Shown here one piece after another: positions 7,874 to 16,770 of a DNA stretch of 43,814 nucleotides. Position numbers and translations under genes: made by a program. This DNA comes from Bacillota bacterium (GTDB lineage: Bacteria; Bacillota; Sulfobacillia; JAJYWN01), in the NCBI GenBank assembly GCA_021791495.1, contig JAJYWN010000002.1, positions 1 to 43,814 on the forward strand. Direction: 5' to 3'. Position 1 is the first letter of the stretch; the number at the start of each line of letters is the position of its first letter. The notes beneath the pieces were generated by a model that worked only from the letters and a program-made list of their open reading frames with translations, was not told the origin of the DNA and searched no databases.

Positions 7874-9559
7874 TCACCGGGTGCTCTTGGGAGTGATGAC
7901 CTTAGGCGCCAGCGGAGTCTGGCTGAAGTCGAAAGCCGCCATCATGTCGTTGGCCGTCCGGTCCCGTTCGGTCAGGGCCGGAAGCCCAAACCGCTCCTCG
8001 ATGAACTTCAAGACCGATGTGAAGTCGTAGGTCGTGTGGTCTACGAACCCCTTCTTGGCGTAAGGCGAGATGACGATGGTCGGCACGCGCGGCCCGTAGC
8101 CGTACTTGTCCAGCTGCGGCGGCGCGACGTGATCGTAGAAACCGCCGTAGTCATCCCAGGTAAGGAAGATGACGGTGTCCTTCCAGTAAGGGCTCTTCAT
8201 CACCGCGTTCACGAGCGAAGTGACGTACCACATCCCCAGCTGCACGTTTTGCGTTGGGTGCTCACTCTCCACTCCGTTAGGGACCACCCATGACACCCTT
8301 GGAAGCATCCCATTCATCAGATCAGCGTAGAACTGCGACGACGGGACCAGGTTATGGGCGAGAGAGCGGTCCTGCTGGAATTCTCTGAAGCCGGGCAGGG
8401 GGTTCCAGAGAGAGAACTTCAGCGGGTCCTTTTTCCCATCATAGTACCGCCAGCTGATATTGGACTTGCTGAGGAGATCGGCCATGGTGGGGAAGTTGAA
8501 GCCGCTCTCGGGCGCCGCCTTCAGGTTATTCTCCACTCCGCCTGACTGGGCAGCCACGGTGTAGAGGTGGTTCGGCAGCGACGGCCCCATCAGGGACGAG
8601 AAGAACCCGTCCATCAAAGTGAACTCGCGCGCGTAAGCCCAGTAGTTTGGCAGGTCGGTGCCGTCGTAGTAGCCCATGGTGTCCTTGGATTTCTCAGCGT
8701 ACACGAAACCGTCCATCTTGCCGCCGTTGTACGCCCTGTGGGCGACGTCAAAGGCGTGGGGCAGGTCATGGTTGAGATTGGTCAGGTGGAACGGTGCCAC
8801 CATCGGTGGCCCGCCTGGAGTTTCCGGAAGCTTGGTGCCGGCCGGGATGCCGTTGGCGCCGGGGAAGGTGCCGAAGTAGTTATCGAAGGCGTGGTTCTCC
8901 TGGATGACATAGATGATGTGGTTGATCGGAGCGGCTTTGGGCGGAGCGGGCGCGGGGGTTCGGGTCGATGGCGCGCCGATGGCACCGCCGACACCGGGCG
9001 GCGGCATACCCGGAACAACGCCACCTTCGGGATAGGGCGAGCCCTGGCTGGCGGGCGGTTGGCGCCAGGACCAGTTAATGATACGCTGCCACCAAGGTTT
9101 TGCCGTGGACAGTGACCCTCTCCCCGTTACCACGACTTCTCTCGCGTTGATGAAACCTTCACGGGAAAAGGTCCCCACCACGCTGGCCGCCGTCCCTAGA
9201 CTGAGTTGGCTGGTGGTGAGCTGCCGCTTGCCACGTCGCACCGCCGTCCCGGTCCCGGTCGCCACCGTCACCAGGGTGCTCGTGGCACTGTCCTTGATGA
9301 CGAAGCTGTCTCCGTTCACGTCGCAGATGACACCGGTGACCCGTCCGTTGAAGATATGGCCGGGCGCCGTGGCATCGGGGTCGCCGTCCGGACTGGCCGC
9401 CACTCCGGCCTCGCCCGCTCCGCCGGGCAGGGGTTTGGCCACCGGACCCCGTCCCGTCTCATATAGCCAGCCCCAATAACCGACCACCACGAGGATGAGC
9501 ACCAACAACAAGGCCGCCGTGTAGCGCGTTCCCTTGGCGCCTTTCCAGTTTCCAGACAC
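7874..9559 (-). CDS. Membrane-anchored phosphoesterase, phospholipase C / acid phosphatase family
   Basis: The protein has 561 residues from GTG 9559. One hydrophobic segment ([17 protein letters not shown], about 15-32) anchors it outside the cell. Residues about 65-150 form a small beta-barrel-like domain ([21 protein letters not shown] in parts), resembling DUF5666-type modules. After a Pro-rich tether, the alkaline-phosphatase-fold domain starts near residue 210 with [20 protein letters not shown], which carries the metal-site ENHxFDxYFGT motif of PF04185. [26 protein letters not shown] and [17 protein letters not shown] follow in family order. It probably hydrolyses a phosphodiester or phosphomonoester outside the membrane, possibly to scavenge phosphate. 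No Pho box is visible upstream. Confidence 0.88.
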   Translation of the reverse strand: MSGNWKGAKGTRYTAALLLVLILVVVGYWGWLYETGRGPVAKPLPGGAGEAGVAASPDGDPDATAPGHIFNGRVTGVICDVNGDSFVIKDSATSTLVTVATGTGTAVRRGKRQLTTSQLSLGTAASVVGTFSREGFINAREVVVTGRGSLSTAKPWWQRIINWSWRQPPASQGSPYPEGGVVPGMPPPGVGGAIGAPSTRTPAPAPPKAAPINHIIYVIQENHAFDNYFGTFPGANGIPAGTKLPETPGGPPMVAPFHLTNLNHDLPHAFDVAHRAYNGGKMDGFVYAEKSKDTMGYYDGTDLPNYWAYAREFTLMDGFFSSLMGPSLPNHLYTVAAQSGGVENNLKAAPESGFNFPTMADLLSKSNISWRYYDGKKDPLKFSLWNPLPGFREFQQDRSLAHNLVPSSQFYADLMNGMLPRVSWVVPNGVESEHPTQNVQLGMWYVTSLVNAVMKSPYWKDTVIFLTWDDYGGFYDHVAPPQLDKYGYGPRVPTIVISPYAKKGFVDHTTYDFTSVLKFIEERFGLPALTERDRTANDMMAAFDFSQTPLAPKVITPKSTR

Positions 9560-9679
9560 CCTGACATCGCCCCCGGTCGAAGCGTGGACTTAGAAACGCA
9601 AGCGTGAACCCGCGCTCTTAGTCTGCCAACCGATGGTTTCCGAAGCGGTGGATGAGTGGTCCACGAATGAAGGGAAAGG

Positions 9680-9982
9680 ATGGCAACGGCCGAGAAGTCT
9701 TGTCTGTCGGGTCAGTATGAGAAAGGAGTCGTGGTCCTGGCCACCAGACCATATCCGGACCACGTCTTCCTGGTCGAATTGGCCGTGGCCCCGGCGCACC
9801 AGGGCCGCGGCTTGGGCCGGGCCGCACTGTCGAGGGCCCTGGCGACCGCGCAAGAATCAGGCGCCGCCAGCGTCTGGTTGGTGGTGAGTAACGGAAACGT
9901 GCCTGCCATCGGCCTCTACCGCGCGTCCGGGTTCACGCCTGTCCGGCGTCTGACCAGTTGCCACTGGGCACGCCGACCATAG
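9680..9982 (+). CDS. Short GNAT-family N-acetyltransferase
   Basis: This 100-residue protein from ATG 9680 has AAGGG at 9670-9674 as its ribosome site. It contains the core of the GNAT fold: FLVELAVAPAHQGRGLGRAAL (read in parts) holds the acetyl-CoA-binding QGRGLG loop, followed by the helix ALSRALATAQ. VWLVVSNGNVPAIGLYRASGF is the usual motif B strand and helix. It is shorter than the typical 140-170 residues, lacking the first strands and helices, so it may be a minimal RimI-like enzyme or a truncated gene. It is divergent from the phosphoesterase gene across 120 bp. Confidence 0.75.
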   Translation: MATAEKSCLSGQYEKGVVVLATRPYPDHVFLVELAVAPAHQGRGLGRAALSRALATAQESGAASVWLVVSNGNVPAIGLYRASGFTPVRRLTSCHWARRP

Positions 9983-9991
9983 GCGCCTGGC

Positions 9992-10032
9992 GGTAACGCT
10001 CTTCCTTCCAAGGGTCACCGCGCATGTGGTAC
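9992..10032. repeat. 41-bp perfect direct repeat, left copy
   Basis: These 41 bases are identical to 14147-14187, and identity stops abruptly at both ends. On the minus strand the repeat encodes YHMRGDPWKEERY, the conserved C-terminal end of the sulfite-oxidase-like protein at 14067-14855. Together the copies bracket the ger operon. Confidence 0.95.
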
Positions 10033-10156
10033 AGTGGAGACTCGTGGGGCGTATGGCCCCGCTATCGGCACGGGTATACTGGACGGTAACGTTGAGCCTA
10101 CCGGGCCCGGTTTCCAGCCGCCGGCGCCTCTTAGGGTGTAGGGAGGCGCGCCCACC

Positions 10157-11800
10157 TTGGCCGACCGAGCCTCCCGTGGGTGGAGAAAAACCAGAAAACA
10201 TCGGCGGGGGACGGCGGTCCTTCCCCGCGAAACCTCCGTTCCACCCGAGAGCACCGCGGAGAGCCCTTCGCCCCACATGGACGACGCCCTGATCGGGGCC
10301 AGCGACCTTCCGCCCGAAACCAAACTGGCTGCCGACCTTGAGCCCAACGTCCGGGCGCTGCGGTCGGCCCTCGGAGATACGGCCGACCTAGTGGTTACTC
10401 GCCGGACTAGCTGCGACAAGCGGCTGGCTTTCGCCTTGTGCTATCTGAACGGAATCATCGATGCCAGGGCGATCGAGGAAGCGGTGCTACGGCCCCTCGC
10501 CCGCCGAACGCCTCCCGGGGGCCGCGACGTCACCCTTGCCATTGAAGAAAGCGTGGTCGACGTGGCCTCCTCCAAACGCGCGGCGACTATGGGGGAAGTG
10601 GTGGAGGGCCTGCTCAAAGCGCAAGGAGTACTGTTCATTGAGGGGGCGGCCGCGGCCCTGGTGCTCGAGCTACGAGAGTGGCCTCAGCGTCAGGTGGACG
10701 ACCCTAAGGATGAGGCGGCCGTTCGTGGTCCCGGAGAATCCTTCATTGAGCTGCTGATCACCAATGTGGCCCTGGTACGCCGCCATGTCCGAAACCGTTA
10801 CCTCCGGGTCCGCACCATGGAGGTTGGGGGCGAAACCAAGACCACCGTGGCTCTCCTTTACCTCGACAACCTGGCCGACCCAGACCTGGTGGCCGAGGTC
10901 CGCCGGCGGATTGAAGGAGTTGGGGACCGCAACATCCTAGACAGCGCACACCTGGCGGGGCTGATCAAGGATTCGCCATGGTCGCCCTTTCCGCTACTGT
11001 GGAATACCGAGCGGGTCGACCGTGCTACGGGATACCTCCTGGAGGGACGAGTGGTAATCCTCACCGATGGCAGTCCTGGAGCCATCATCGCCCCGACCAC
11101 ATTCTTCGACCTTTTTGCGGCGCCGGAAGACTACTATTTCAGCTTCTACTACGGTACCATCCTGCGGTTCATCCGCCTGATAAACGCGCTGCTAGCGATG
11201 ACCCTTCCCCCGCTCTACATCAGCCTGGTTTCCTATAATGTGGAGATGCTCCCCACCAAACTGGCCCTATTGATAGCCGGTACCCGCCAGGGCATACCCA
11301 TTCCCGCCCTCATCGAAGTGGTCCTAATTGAGCTGGCGATGGAGGCGCTACGCGAGGCCAGCGTACGTATGCCCCGGGCCATGGGTCAGACTATCGGGGT
11401 GGTGGGTGCCCTGATTCTGGGAACCGCTGCCGTACAGGCCGGCATTATCAGCAACATGATGGTAATTGTGGTGGCGGTTACGGCGATCACCAGCTTCGCC
11501 ATGCCCAGCTACCAATTGGGAGTGACCACGCGCGTCCTAAAGTATTTCCTCGTCGCCTGGGCCGCGGTGTTCGGCACTTACGGGTTGGTGCTGGGTTTTT
11601 CAATTATCCTGGCCCACCAGATCGGCCTGGAATCCTTCGGTGTACCATACTTCTCCCCAGCCGCTCCGGGCACGGCCAAACAGGCGGGCTCCACCTTACT
11701 GCGTTTCCCGTTGTTCCTCCTGCCCCATGAGCCTGGCTATGTCGACCCCCTTGCCAGACGCCACGGTCGGCTGCGCAAGCAGGAGCGTGACTATGAATAA
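10157..11800 (+). CDS. GerA-family spore germination protein, A subunit
   Basis: The 547-residue protein starts at TTG 10157 with GGGAGG about 10 bases upstream. The N-terminal soluble domain (about 60-300) contains the family stretch LAFALCYLNGIIDARAIEEAVLRPL and GRVVILTDGSPGAIIAPTTFFDLF. The C-terminal half has about five membrane segments, including IIAPTTFFDLFAAPEDYY, LLAMTLPPLYISLV, AMGQTIGVVGALILGTAAVQAG and a final hydrophobic pair. Length matches the usual 480-550. Together with the next two genes it forms a germinant receptor in the inner spore membrane, where amino acids, sugars or other nutrients trigger germination. The operon implies sporulation. The germinant cannot be predicted. 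Confidence 0.95.
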   Translation: MADRASRGWRKTRKHRRGTAVLPRETSVPPESTAESPSPHMDDALIGASDLPPETKLAADLEPNVRALRSALGDTADLVVTRRTSCDKRLAFALCYLNGIIDARAIEEAVLRPLARRTPPGGRDVTLAIEESVVDVASSKRAATMGEVVEGLLKAQGVLFIEGAAAALVLELREWPQRQVDDPKDEAAVRGPGESFIELLITNVALVRRHVRNRYLRVRTMEVGGETKTTVALLYLDNLADPDLVAEVRRRIEGVGDRNILDSAHLAGLIKDSPWSPFPLLWNTERVDRATGYLLEGRVVILTDGSPGAIIAPTTFFDLFAAPEDYYFSFYYGTILRFIRLINALLAMTLPPLYISLVSYNVEMLPTKLALLIAGTRQGIPIPALIEVVLIELAMEALREASVRMPRAMGQTIGVVGALILGTAAVQAGIISNMMVIVVAVTAITSFAMPSYQLGVTTRVLKYFLVAWAAVFGTYGLVLGFSIILAHQIGLESFGVPYFSPAAPGTAKQAGSTLLRFPLFLLPHEPGYVDPLARRHGRLRKQERDYE

Positions 11801-12917
11801 CCGCGGGATCAAGCTGGACCGGGCCGACAATCAGGTTCTTGATGGGCGCTACGTGACGGTCTTCTTCTTCTGCTCAACGGTGGGTTTAGGGATCTTCCTG
11901 GGGTCGGCCATCGTTATCGGTGTGGGTCCCACCTACGCTCCCTTCAGTCAGGTTCTGGGTACGGTGTTTACCGGCCTTCTGGTGGTGGGGATGCTGCGAG
12001 TGAACGCTCTCTGTGCCTCAGAGGGGTTCGCTCCCTGGGTGAAACGGACCCTGGGGGCCTACGTGGGAGCCTTATACCTGGCTTCGTTCTACGCGTACTT
12101 CACCCTCGTCATGTCGGCCCACGCCCGTCTCTTTGCCGAGGTGATCCACATGACCGTCTTGACACGGACCCCGGTCATTATCTTGCTCGCCGGGCAGTAC
12201 CTGGCTTCCTATTACCTGGCCGCCCAGGGAGTTGAAACCGTAGCCCGCTTCTTGTATGTCGTTGTTGCCGTGGAGATGCTGATCTACGCCCCGCTATCCT
12301 TTAGCGGACTTACCGGCCTGACCCGGTCGTTCTTACAGCCCGCGCTGCCACCAAGCTTTCGGTCGCTGGCCGAAGGGGTGGTGGCGGGAAGCGCGGCCTA
12401 CGCCGGATACGGCGTGCTTCTGGCGATCCTCCCCGCCGTGATCGAGAGCCAGGCGACCATTTCCCGAGCCTTCCAGGGCCTGGGGTTAGCCGGAGTCTTT
12501 ATGTTGGCGGCGGTGACCGGGACGGTCGGCACCTTCGGACCCGCTGTTGCCCCCTCCTTCGCGTTTCCCTTCATCGAGTACACAGAGGCCATCAGGCTGG
12601 GAGGGATGCTCTCCTTTGTGCACAGGGTCTCATTCGTCTTCATCTCCTTTTGGGTGTTTGCCGTGTTGAAAACAATAGTGATCACCTACCTGGGGCTTAC
12701 ACGAGTACTGACCGGTAGCGCGGGTCTCAGCCAGAAGACCGCCCTGCAATTGACCGCCCTGCTGATCCTGGGTGTCTCTTCCATGCCGCTCCACCTCCAA
12801 TCGTGGATGCAGCTTCTTGCCACGGTGTCCAAGATCGGCGTGGGGTATGGCGCCGCATCCCTGCTTATACTGCTGAGCCTGGGCAGGCGGCGGAGGAGCG
12901 GCGTCCACCATGGATAG
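11793..12917 (+). CDS. GerA-family spore germination protein, B subunit (APC-type membrane protein)
   Basis: The start ATG 11793 has AGGAG 10 bases upstream and overlaps the A-subunit stop by 8 bases; the frame continues upstream but inside gerA. The product is 374 residues with about ten hydrophobic segments, beginning VFFFCSTVGLGIFLGSAIVIG. This is the layout of GerAB/Spore_permease proteins of the amino acid-polyamine-organocation superfamily. In studied receptors the B subunit binds the germinant. The loop YFTLVMSAHARLFAEVIHMTVLTRTP (read in parts) is typical of the family's central region. The C-terminus overlaps the C-subunit start by 8 bases. Confidence 0.94.
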   Translation: MNNRGIKLDRADNQVLDGRYVTVFFFCSTVGLGIFLGSAIVIGVGPTYAPFSQVLGTVFTGLLVVGMLRVNALCASEGFAPWVKRTLGAYVGALYLASFYAYFTLVMSAHARLFAEVIHMTVLTRTPVIILLAGQYLASYYLAAQGVETVARFLYVVVAVEMLIYAPLSFSGLTGLTRSFLQPALPPSFRSLAEGVVAGSAAYAGYGVLLAILPAVIESQATISRAFQGLGLAGVFMLAAVTGTVGTFGPAVAPSFAFPFIEYTEAIRLGGMLSFVHRVSFVFISFWVFAVLKTIVITYLGLTRVLTGSAGLSQKTALQLTALLILGVSSMPLHLQSWMQLLATVSKIGVGYGAASLLILLSLGRRRRSGVHHG

Positions 12918-14070
12918 GAGACTACGCAAGGCCATCGCGGGCTTACTCTCAATAGTGGTGATGGCCGCAAGCGGGGGATGCTGGGATGCTGTGGAAATTG
13001 AGAACCGGGCCCTCGTGTTAGGCCTAGGCTTTGACGAGGATGCCGAAGGCCGGGTATTGGTGAGTGCCCAGGTCCCGACGCCGACAGGCCTGATGGCGGG
13101 CATTCAGGGCGGCGGGGGGATAACTGGTAAGGGGGCCTCCTCTGCGGGAGCGGGATCTGGGAATAGTTTCTCGGTGCAGTCCGAGGGCCAGACCGGGTTC
13201 GAGGCTTGGGGTGACCTGAACTACCGGCTATCCCGCAATATGGACACCTCCCAGCTGCAAGCCATTGCCATTGGCGAGCACCTGGCCCGGTCGGGAATCG
13301 CAAAGGCCGTGGATCTGCTGTACAAAACGCCCCTCATTCCCCGCAGCGTCTGGGTGGTATATACGACCGACGCCGGCCTCTTGATGGCTACGCCCGGGAT
13401 ACAGGAGTCCATGACATCCTCCCATGTCGCCAACTACTTCACCACCGCGAAGGGTGTCTATGGAACCCCGATTCCCGCCCCCCTCTGGCGGTTCTGGGTT
13501 CTTCTCGTGACGCCGTGGACATCGGCCTACCTGCCAATCGTGACCGTAAGCGGGACAGCCCTCCATTTTGCCGGGACGGCCATCTTCAAGGGGGATAGAC
13601 TGGCCGGATTGTTCAATGACCATGAGTCGGCGGCCTTGGCCCTCTTGACCTCCCAGTTCCGGGCGGACGTGGTGCGAGTCTCGGCGGTGGGAAACGGCGC
13701 TTTCGGAATACATGTAACCTCTGCTGGACTGCATCTGGAAACCGACCTGTCTCCCGAGGGACGCCCCGAAATCCGCGCGGTGGTCCGGGTACGGGGTCGG
13801 GTTATGGAGATGACCGATTGGCAAGGGAAACTGGACCCAGATAAGCTCCGCGCGGTGGCGGACTCCCTGGAAGAGCGCCTCTCGCAGGACATGAAGGATG
13901 TGGTTCGAAAGGCGCAAGATCTCGGGGTGGATCCGTTTCTGTTTGGAGACCTGTTTCGGGCCGCCGGAGTCGACAGTTGGTCGCCGGAGTGGTGGTGGCG
14001 GGTCTGGCCCGAGGCAGCTTTCACCGTCAAGGTCCAGGCCTACGTTCAGCCTGGGCGGACGACGCGCTAG
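12910..14070 (+). CDS. GerA-family spore germination lipoprotein, C subunit (Ger(x)C)
   Basis: The 386-residue lipoprotein begins at ATG 12910, overlapping the B-subunit stop. A short signal peptide ends in the lipobox ASGGC with Cys24 as the lipid anchor. GCWDAVEIENRALVLGLGFD is the hallmark opening of Ger(x)C proteins. The rest follows the family's three-domain layout, with LQAIAIGEHLARSGIAKAVDLL in domain 1 and LEERLSQDMKDVVRKAQDLGVDPFLFGDLF near the C-terminus. It contributes the outer-leaflet lipoprotein of the germinant receptor. Its stop overlaps that of the convergent molybdoprotein gene by 4 bases, and the flanking direct repeats suggest the operon arrived as a unit. Confidence 0.95.
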   Translation: MDRRLRKAIAGLLSIVVMAASGGCWDAVEIENRALVLGLGFDEDAEGRVLVSAQVPTPTGLMAGIQGGGGITGKGASSAGAGSGNSFSVQSEGQTGFEAWGDLNYRLSRNMDTSQLQAIAIGEHLARSGIAKAVDLLYKTPLIPRSVWVVYTTDAGLLMATPGIQESMTSSHVANYFTTAKGVYGTPIPAPLWRFWVLLVTPWTSAYLPIVTVSGTALHFAGTAIFKGDRLAGLFNDHESAALALLTSQFRADVVRVSAVGNGAFGIHVTSAGLHLETDLSPEGRPEIRAVVRVRGRVMEMTDWQGKLDPDKLRAVADSLEERLSQDMKDVVRKAQDLGVDPFLFGDLFRAAGVDSWSPEWWWRVWPEAAFTVKVQAYVQPGRTTR

Positions 14071-14855
14071 ACGCTGGCCGCCAGGCGGAGCCTTGAGGGG
14101 AAAGTGACGCCCTGCCCAGTACCGGCGGATGGGCGTACGTCATCGTGGTAACGCTCTTCCTTCCAAGGGTCACCGCGCATGTGGTACCCGCGTTTCTCCC
14201 AGAACCCCGGTTCGTCATGGTCCATGAACTCCAGGCCGGTGACCCATTTGGCGCTCTTCCAGAAGTAGAGGTGGGGGACCACGAGGCGCAGTGGCCAGCC
14301 GTGCTTCGGCGTCAGAGGCTTTCCGTCGTACTCCCAGGCGAACACCACATCGTTGCGGTCCAAGTCTTCGAGCGGGAGGTTGGCGGTCCAGTCATTCGGA
14401 GCCTGGACCATGACGAAGCGGGCCTCCTCTTTCGGACGGCACCGCTGGACCACTTCGTGTCCCCGCACCCCGTGCCACTTGGTATCCAGTTTGCTCCACC
14501 CCGTCACACAGTGAATGTCCGGGGTAATGGTCGTAGCCGGCAGGGACGTCAATTCCTCATAAGACCACTCGAACGGCTTTTCCACCAGGCCCCCGACGCG
14601 GAAGCGGTAGGTGTCCAGGTCGATATCCGGGACCGGGCCGGCGTGAAGGACGGGGAACTGATCCGTGGCTTTCTGATCGGGGGGTATTCGGCCGGGATCC
14701 GCTTGGTGAGTACCTCTTAGAGCGTGGCGCAGGTCGAAGGCATCCAGCAACGAGCCCACTTCCATCCGTCCGGAGTCAGGGTCTCCCTCGGGGAAGTCCG
14801 ACCGAAAGGGACCCGAACCGTCTCCACCGCAGCAGGGTGTTTCCCTCGAAGCCAT
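14067..14855 (-). CDS. Sulfite-oxidase-fold molybdopterin oxidoreductase, C-terminal tail replaced
   Basis: This 262-residue protein starts at ATG 14855, supported by GGGAGG 10 bases upstream. The conserved part begins at about residue 57 (FPVLHAGPVPDID), so the N-terminal 55 residues are unusual. IHCVTGWSKLDTKWHGV carries the molybdenum-ligand cysteine of the oxidoreductase_molybdopterin family. PLRLVVPHLYFWKSAKWV and FWEKRGYHMRGDPWKEERY are family signatures. Known relatives usually end soon after EERY. Here 26 extra residues follow, encoded beyond the 41-bp repeat. The substrate is unknown; no signal peptide is clear and no partner is adjacent. Cofactor genes lie 26 kb away. Confidence 0.87.
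   Translation of the reverse strand: MASRETPCCGGDGSGPFRSDFPEGDPDSGRMEVGSLLDAFDLRHALRGTHQADPGRIPPDQKATDQFPVLHAGPVPDIDLDTYRFRVGGLVEKPFEWSYEELTSLPATTITPDIHCVTGWSKLDTKWHGVRGHEVVQRCRPKEEARFVMVQAPNDWTANLPLEDLDRNDVVFAWEYDGKPLTPKHGWPLRLVVPHLYFWKSAKWVTGLEFMDHDEPGFWEKRGYHMRGDPWKEERYHDDVRPSAGTGQGVTFPSRLRLAASV
14147..14187. repeat. 41-bp perfect direct repeat, right copy
   Basis: Identical to 9992-10032. This copy lies within the 3' part of the molybdoprotein gene and encodes the last conserved residues of that family. The sequence between the copies is 4,114 bp and contains only the ger operon plus short flanks. Confidence 0.95.
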
Positions 14856-15021
14856 TGGCGCAACGCCTCCCAGTGAGTACTAGTGTGACTGGCACCCTTA
14901 GTTTTGTCCAACGCAGGGAAGAGGCGCGGTTTTTGTCGAAACCCATCCGGCAGCAAGTGATGGTGGGCGGTGACTCCCGACAGCAAGGCGGAGTTATACT
15001 GCTTTCAGAGGTGGGTGGGAC

Positions 15022-15930
15022 ATGCTCATAAGCTCCAGCGCCCTCGAAGAACTCAGGCAGCGTCGGCGTTGTCTTCGTTCAGGCGCCAAGGTGCTTAGGA
15101 TGGAAGACGCCGCCGCCTACATCAACGAGCGGGGCTTTGTCCCACTTTGGCCCCTAACGAGCTACCCGCTGCCCAGCCTGTCGGAAGCCGACGGCAATCC
15201 CAAGCCGCGTGGCTGGTCGGAGAGGGCCTGGGACTGGAAGGAGCAGTTACCGGGAGACAAGCTCTGCGCTTACTCCAAGTTCTTTGGCGGCCGTGGCACC
15301 TTCTTTTCTTGGGGCGCCTTTCCCTATTTCTGGGCACTGTACGGCCGATCCGGCGATTACGAAGAACAATACGCGGACGGCCTGCTGGACCGCCTGGAAC
15401 TCCGGATCCTACGCCACCTGAGCGAGTCGGGCGAGACCGACTCACGCCGCCTGTGGCGTGAGGTAAAGGGATTGGCTGAAGGGAAACGGACCCGTTTCAC
15501 CGCGGCCCTGACGCGGCTTCAGGAAGGGTTCTGGATCACCGTCAGCGGCGGGTCGCTGGAGGGCTGGTCCCTCCACTACTGGGATCTGCTGGACCGCCAT
15601 GTCCCGGAGGACGCGTTGGCCTACCGGCCCACCAAGGAAACGGCGCACGACCGGTTGACGCTCATATACCTTGAAAACGCTGTCTTGGGCGACGCTCGCC
15701 AGGTGGCGCGGCTTTTCCGGTGGAACGTGAAGGTGGCCGAGGAATCACTGGCCCGGCTGGAGAGAAGCGGTGAGGTTACCTCGGACGTGCGTTGCGAAGG
15801 GGCGGCAGGGCGCAGCAAGTGCTACATGCTGGTAACGGCGGTCCAAGAGGTCAGAGGTTTGTCGAGCGACCGTGGCGACGGGGGCGTTCGGGGCGACCGG
15901 GGCCGTTGGGCGCCGGCCAAGGAAGCATAG
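15022..15930 (+). CDS. AlkZ-related winged-helix protein
   Basis: The 302-residue protein starts at ATG 15022 after GAGGTGGGTGG. Its opening (MEDAAAYINERGFVPLWPL, then LPSLSEADG) and WDWKEQLPGDKLCAYSKFFGGRGTFFS, read in parts, resemble the proteins annotated as AlkZ-related in Bacillota. These are distant relatives of the AlkZ/YcaQ interstrand-crosslink DNA glycosylases built from winged helices. Two winged-helix-like segments follow (LRILRHLSESGETDSRRLWREV and RLTLIYLENAVLGDARQVARLF in parts). The QxQ or QxD catalytic motif of true AlkZ is not evident, so glycosylase activity is doubtful. It is 3 bases upstream of the phosphate response regulator and may share its transcript. Confidence 0.7.
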   Translation: MLISSSALEELRQRRRCLRSGAKVLRMEDAAAYINERGFVPLWPLTSYPLPSLSEADGNPKPRGWSERAWDWKEQLPGDKLCAYSKFFGGRGTFFSWGAFPYFWALYGRSGDYEEQYADGLLDRLELRILRHLSESGETDSRRLWREVKGLAEGKRTRFTAALTRLQEGFWITVSGGSLEGWSLHYWDLLDRHVPEDALAYRPTKETAHDRLTLIYLENAVLGDARQVARLFRWNVKVAEESLARLERSGEVTSDVRCEGAAGRSKCYMLVTAVQEVRGLSSDRGDGGVRGDRGRWAPAKEA

Positions 15931-15933
15931 AGC

Positions 15934-16770
15934 GTGGAACAAGCAGGGCAGAAGAACATCCTCATCGTCGAGGACGAGGCGGTACTGCGGAAAACCCTAC
16001 AGTACAATCTCGAAAAAGAAGGTTACGCGGTGGAGACCGCTTCCGAGGGCTACGAGGCCCTGGAACGGTTCGAGAAGCGTTCTTTCGACCTCATCCTCCT
16101 GGACGTCATGCTGCCGGGGCTCTCCGGTTTCGAACTGTGCCAGATCATCCGCCGCCAGGACCGAGCGTTGCCCATCATCCTCCTCACGGCCCGCCGCGAT
16201 GAACTGGACAAGGTGGCCGGTCTGGACCTTGGCGCCGACGACTATGTCACCAAGCCCTTCAGCCTGCGTGAGTTGATGGCACGTATCCGGGCGGCCTTAC
16301 GCCGGTCGGCGGCGATGGCGGAGGCCGATACTGTGGCTCGGGCCGAACCGGCGGCGGCGGGGCCGGATGCGGCCAGGGCGGCGGCCGCGGCGGCTGGCGT
16401 GGCTCCGGTGACCGCGACGGGGGCCGGCAGGGCGGGTGGTCCGGTGCTCGAAGTGGCCGGCGATCTGGTCCTGGACGTCTCCCGGCACGAGGCGCGCATC
16501 GGACGGCAAGCCCTGACGACTTCGCGCAAGGAGTTCGACCTGCTGCGCCTCCTGGCGGCCTCGTCCGGCGCGGTGGTCACCCGCCAGTTGGCCATGGAGA
16601 AGGTTTGGGGGTACGATTTCCCCGGCGACGACCGCACCTTGGATGTGCATATCGCCTGGCTCCGGCAGAAGCTGGCCAAGGCCGGCGCCACGGCCCGCAT
16701 CACAACGGTGCGCGGCGTCGGCTACCGGCTCGACGCCGAAGCGCCGCCCAAGGATGAAACTCGTGCCTGA
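15934..16770 (+). CDS. phoP: OmpR/PhoB-family response regulator, PhoP-like
   Basis: The protein has 278 residues from GTG 15934. The receiver domain (about 7-122) has the acidic pair ED at 13-14, the phosphoacceptor Asp57 in LILLDVMLPG, and LLTAR and VTKPF with the conserved Thr and Lys. The DNA-binding winged helix (about 175-268) ends in DDRTLDVHIAWLRQKL and VRGVGYRL. Between them is an unusually long Ala-rich linker of about 50 residues. It overlaps the histidine kinase gene and sits next to pst genes, so a PhoP/PhoB role in the phosphate response is inferred. The 11-bp-phased boxes at 19769-19863 are the natural candidates for its binding sites. Confidence 0.9.
   Translation: MEQAGQKNILIVEDEAVLRKTLQYNLEKEGYAVETASEGYEALERFEKRSFDLILLDVMLPGLSGFELCQIIRRQDRALPIILLTARRDELDKVAGLDLGADDYVTKPFSLRELMARIRAALRRSAAMAEADTVARAEPAAAGPDAARAAAAAAGVAPVTATGAGRAGGPVLEVAGDLVLDVSRHEARIGRQALTTSRKEFDLLRLLAASSGAVVTRQLAMEKVWGYDFPGDDRTLDVHIAWLRQKLAKAGATARITTVRGVGYRLDAEAPPKDETRA

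Noticed and set aside
10033-14146. Classical transposon carrying the ger operon
   Set aside because: A 41-bp duplication is longer than normal target duplications, and no transposase or terminal inverted repeats are visible within the segment.
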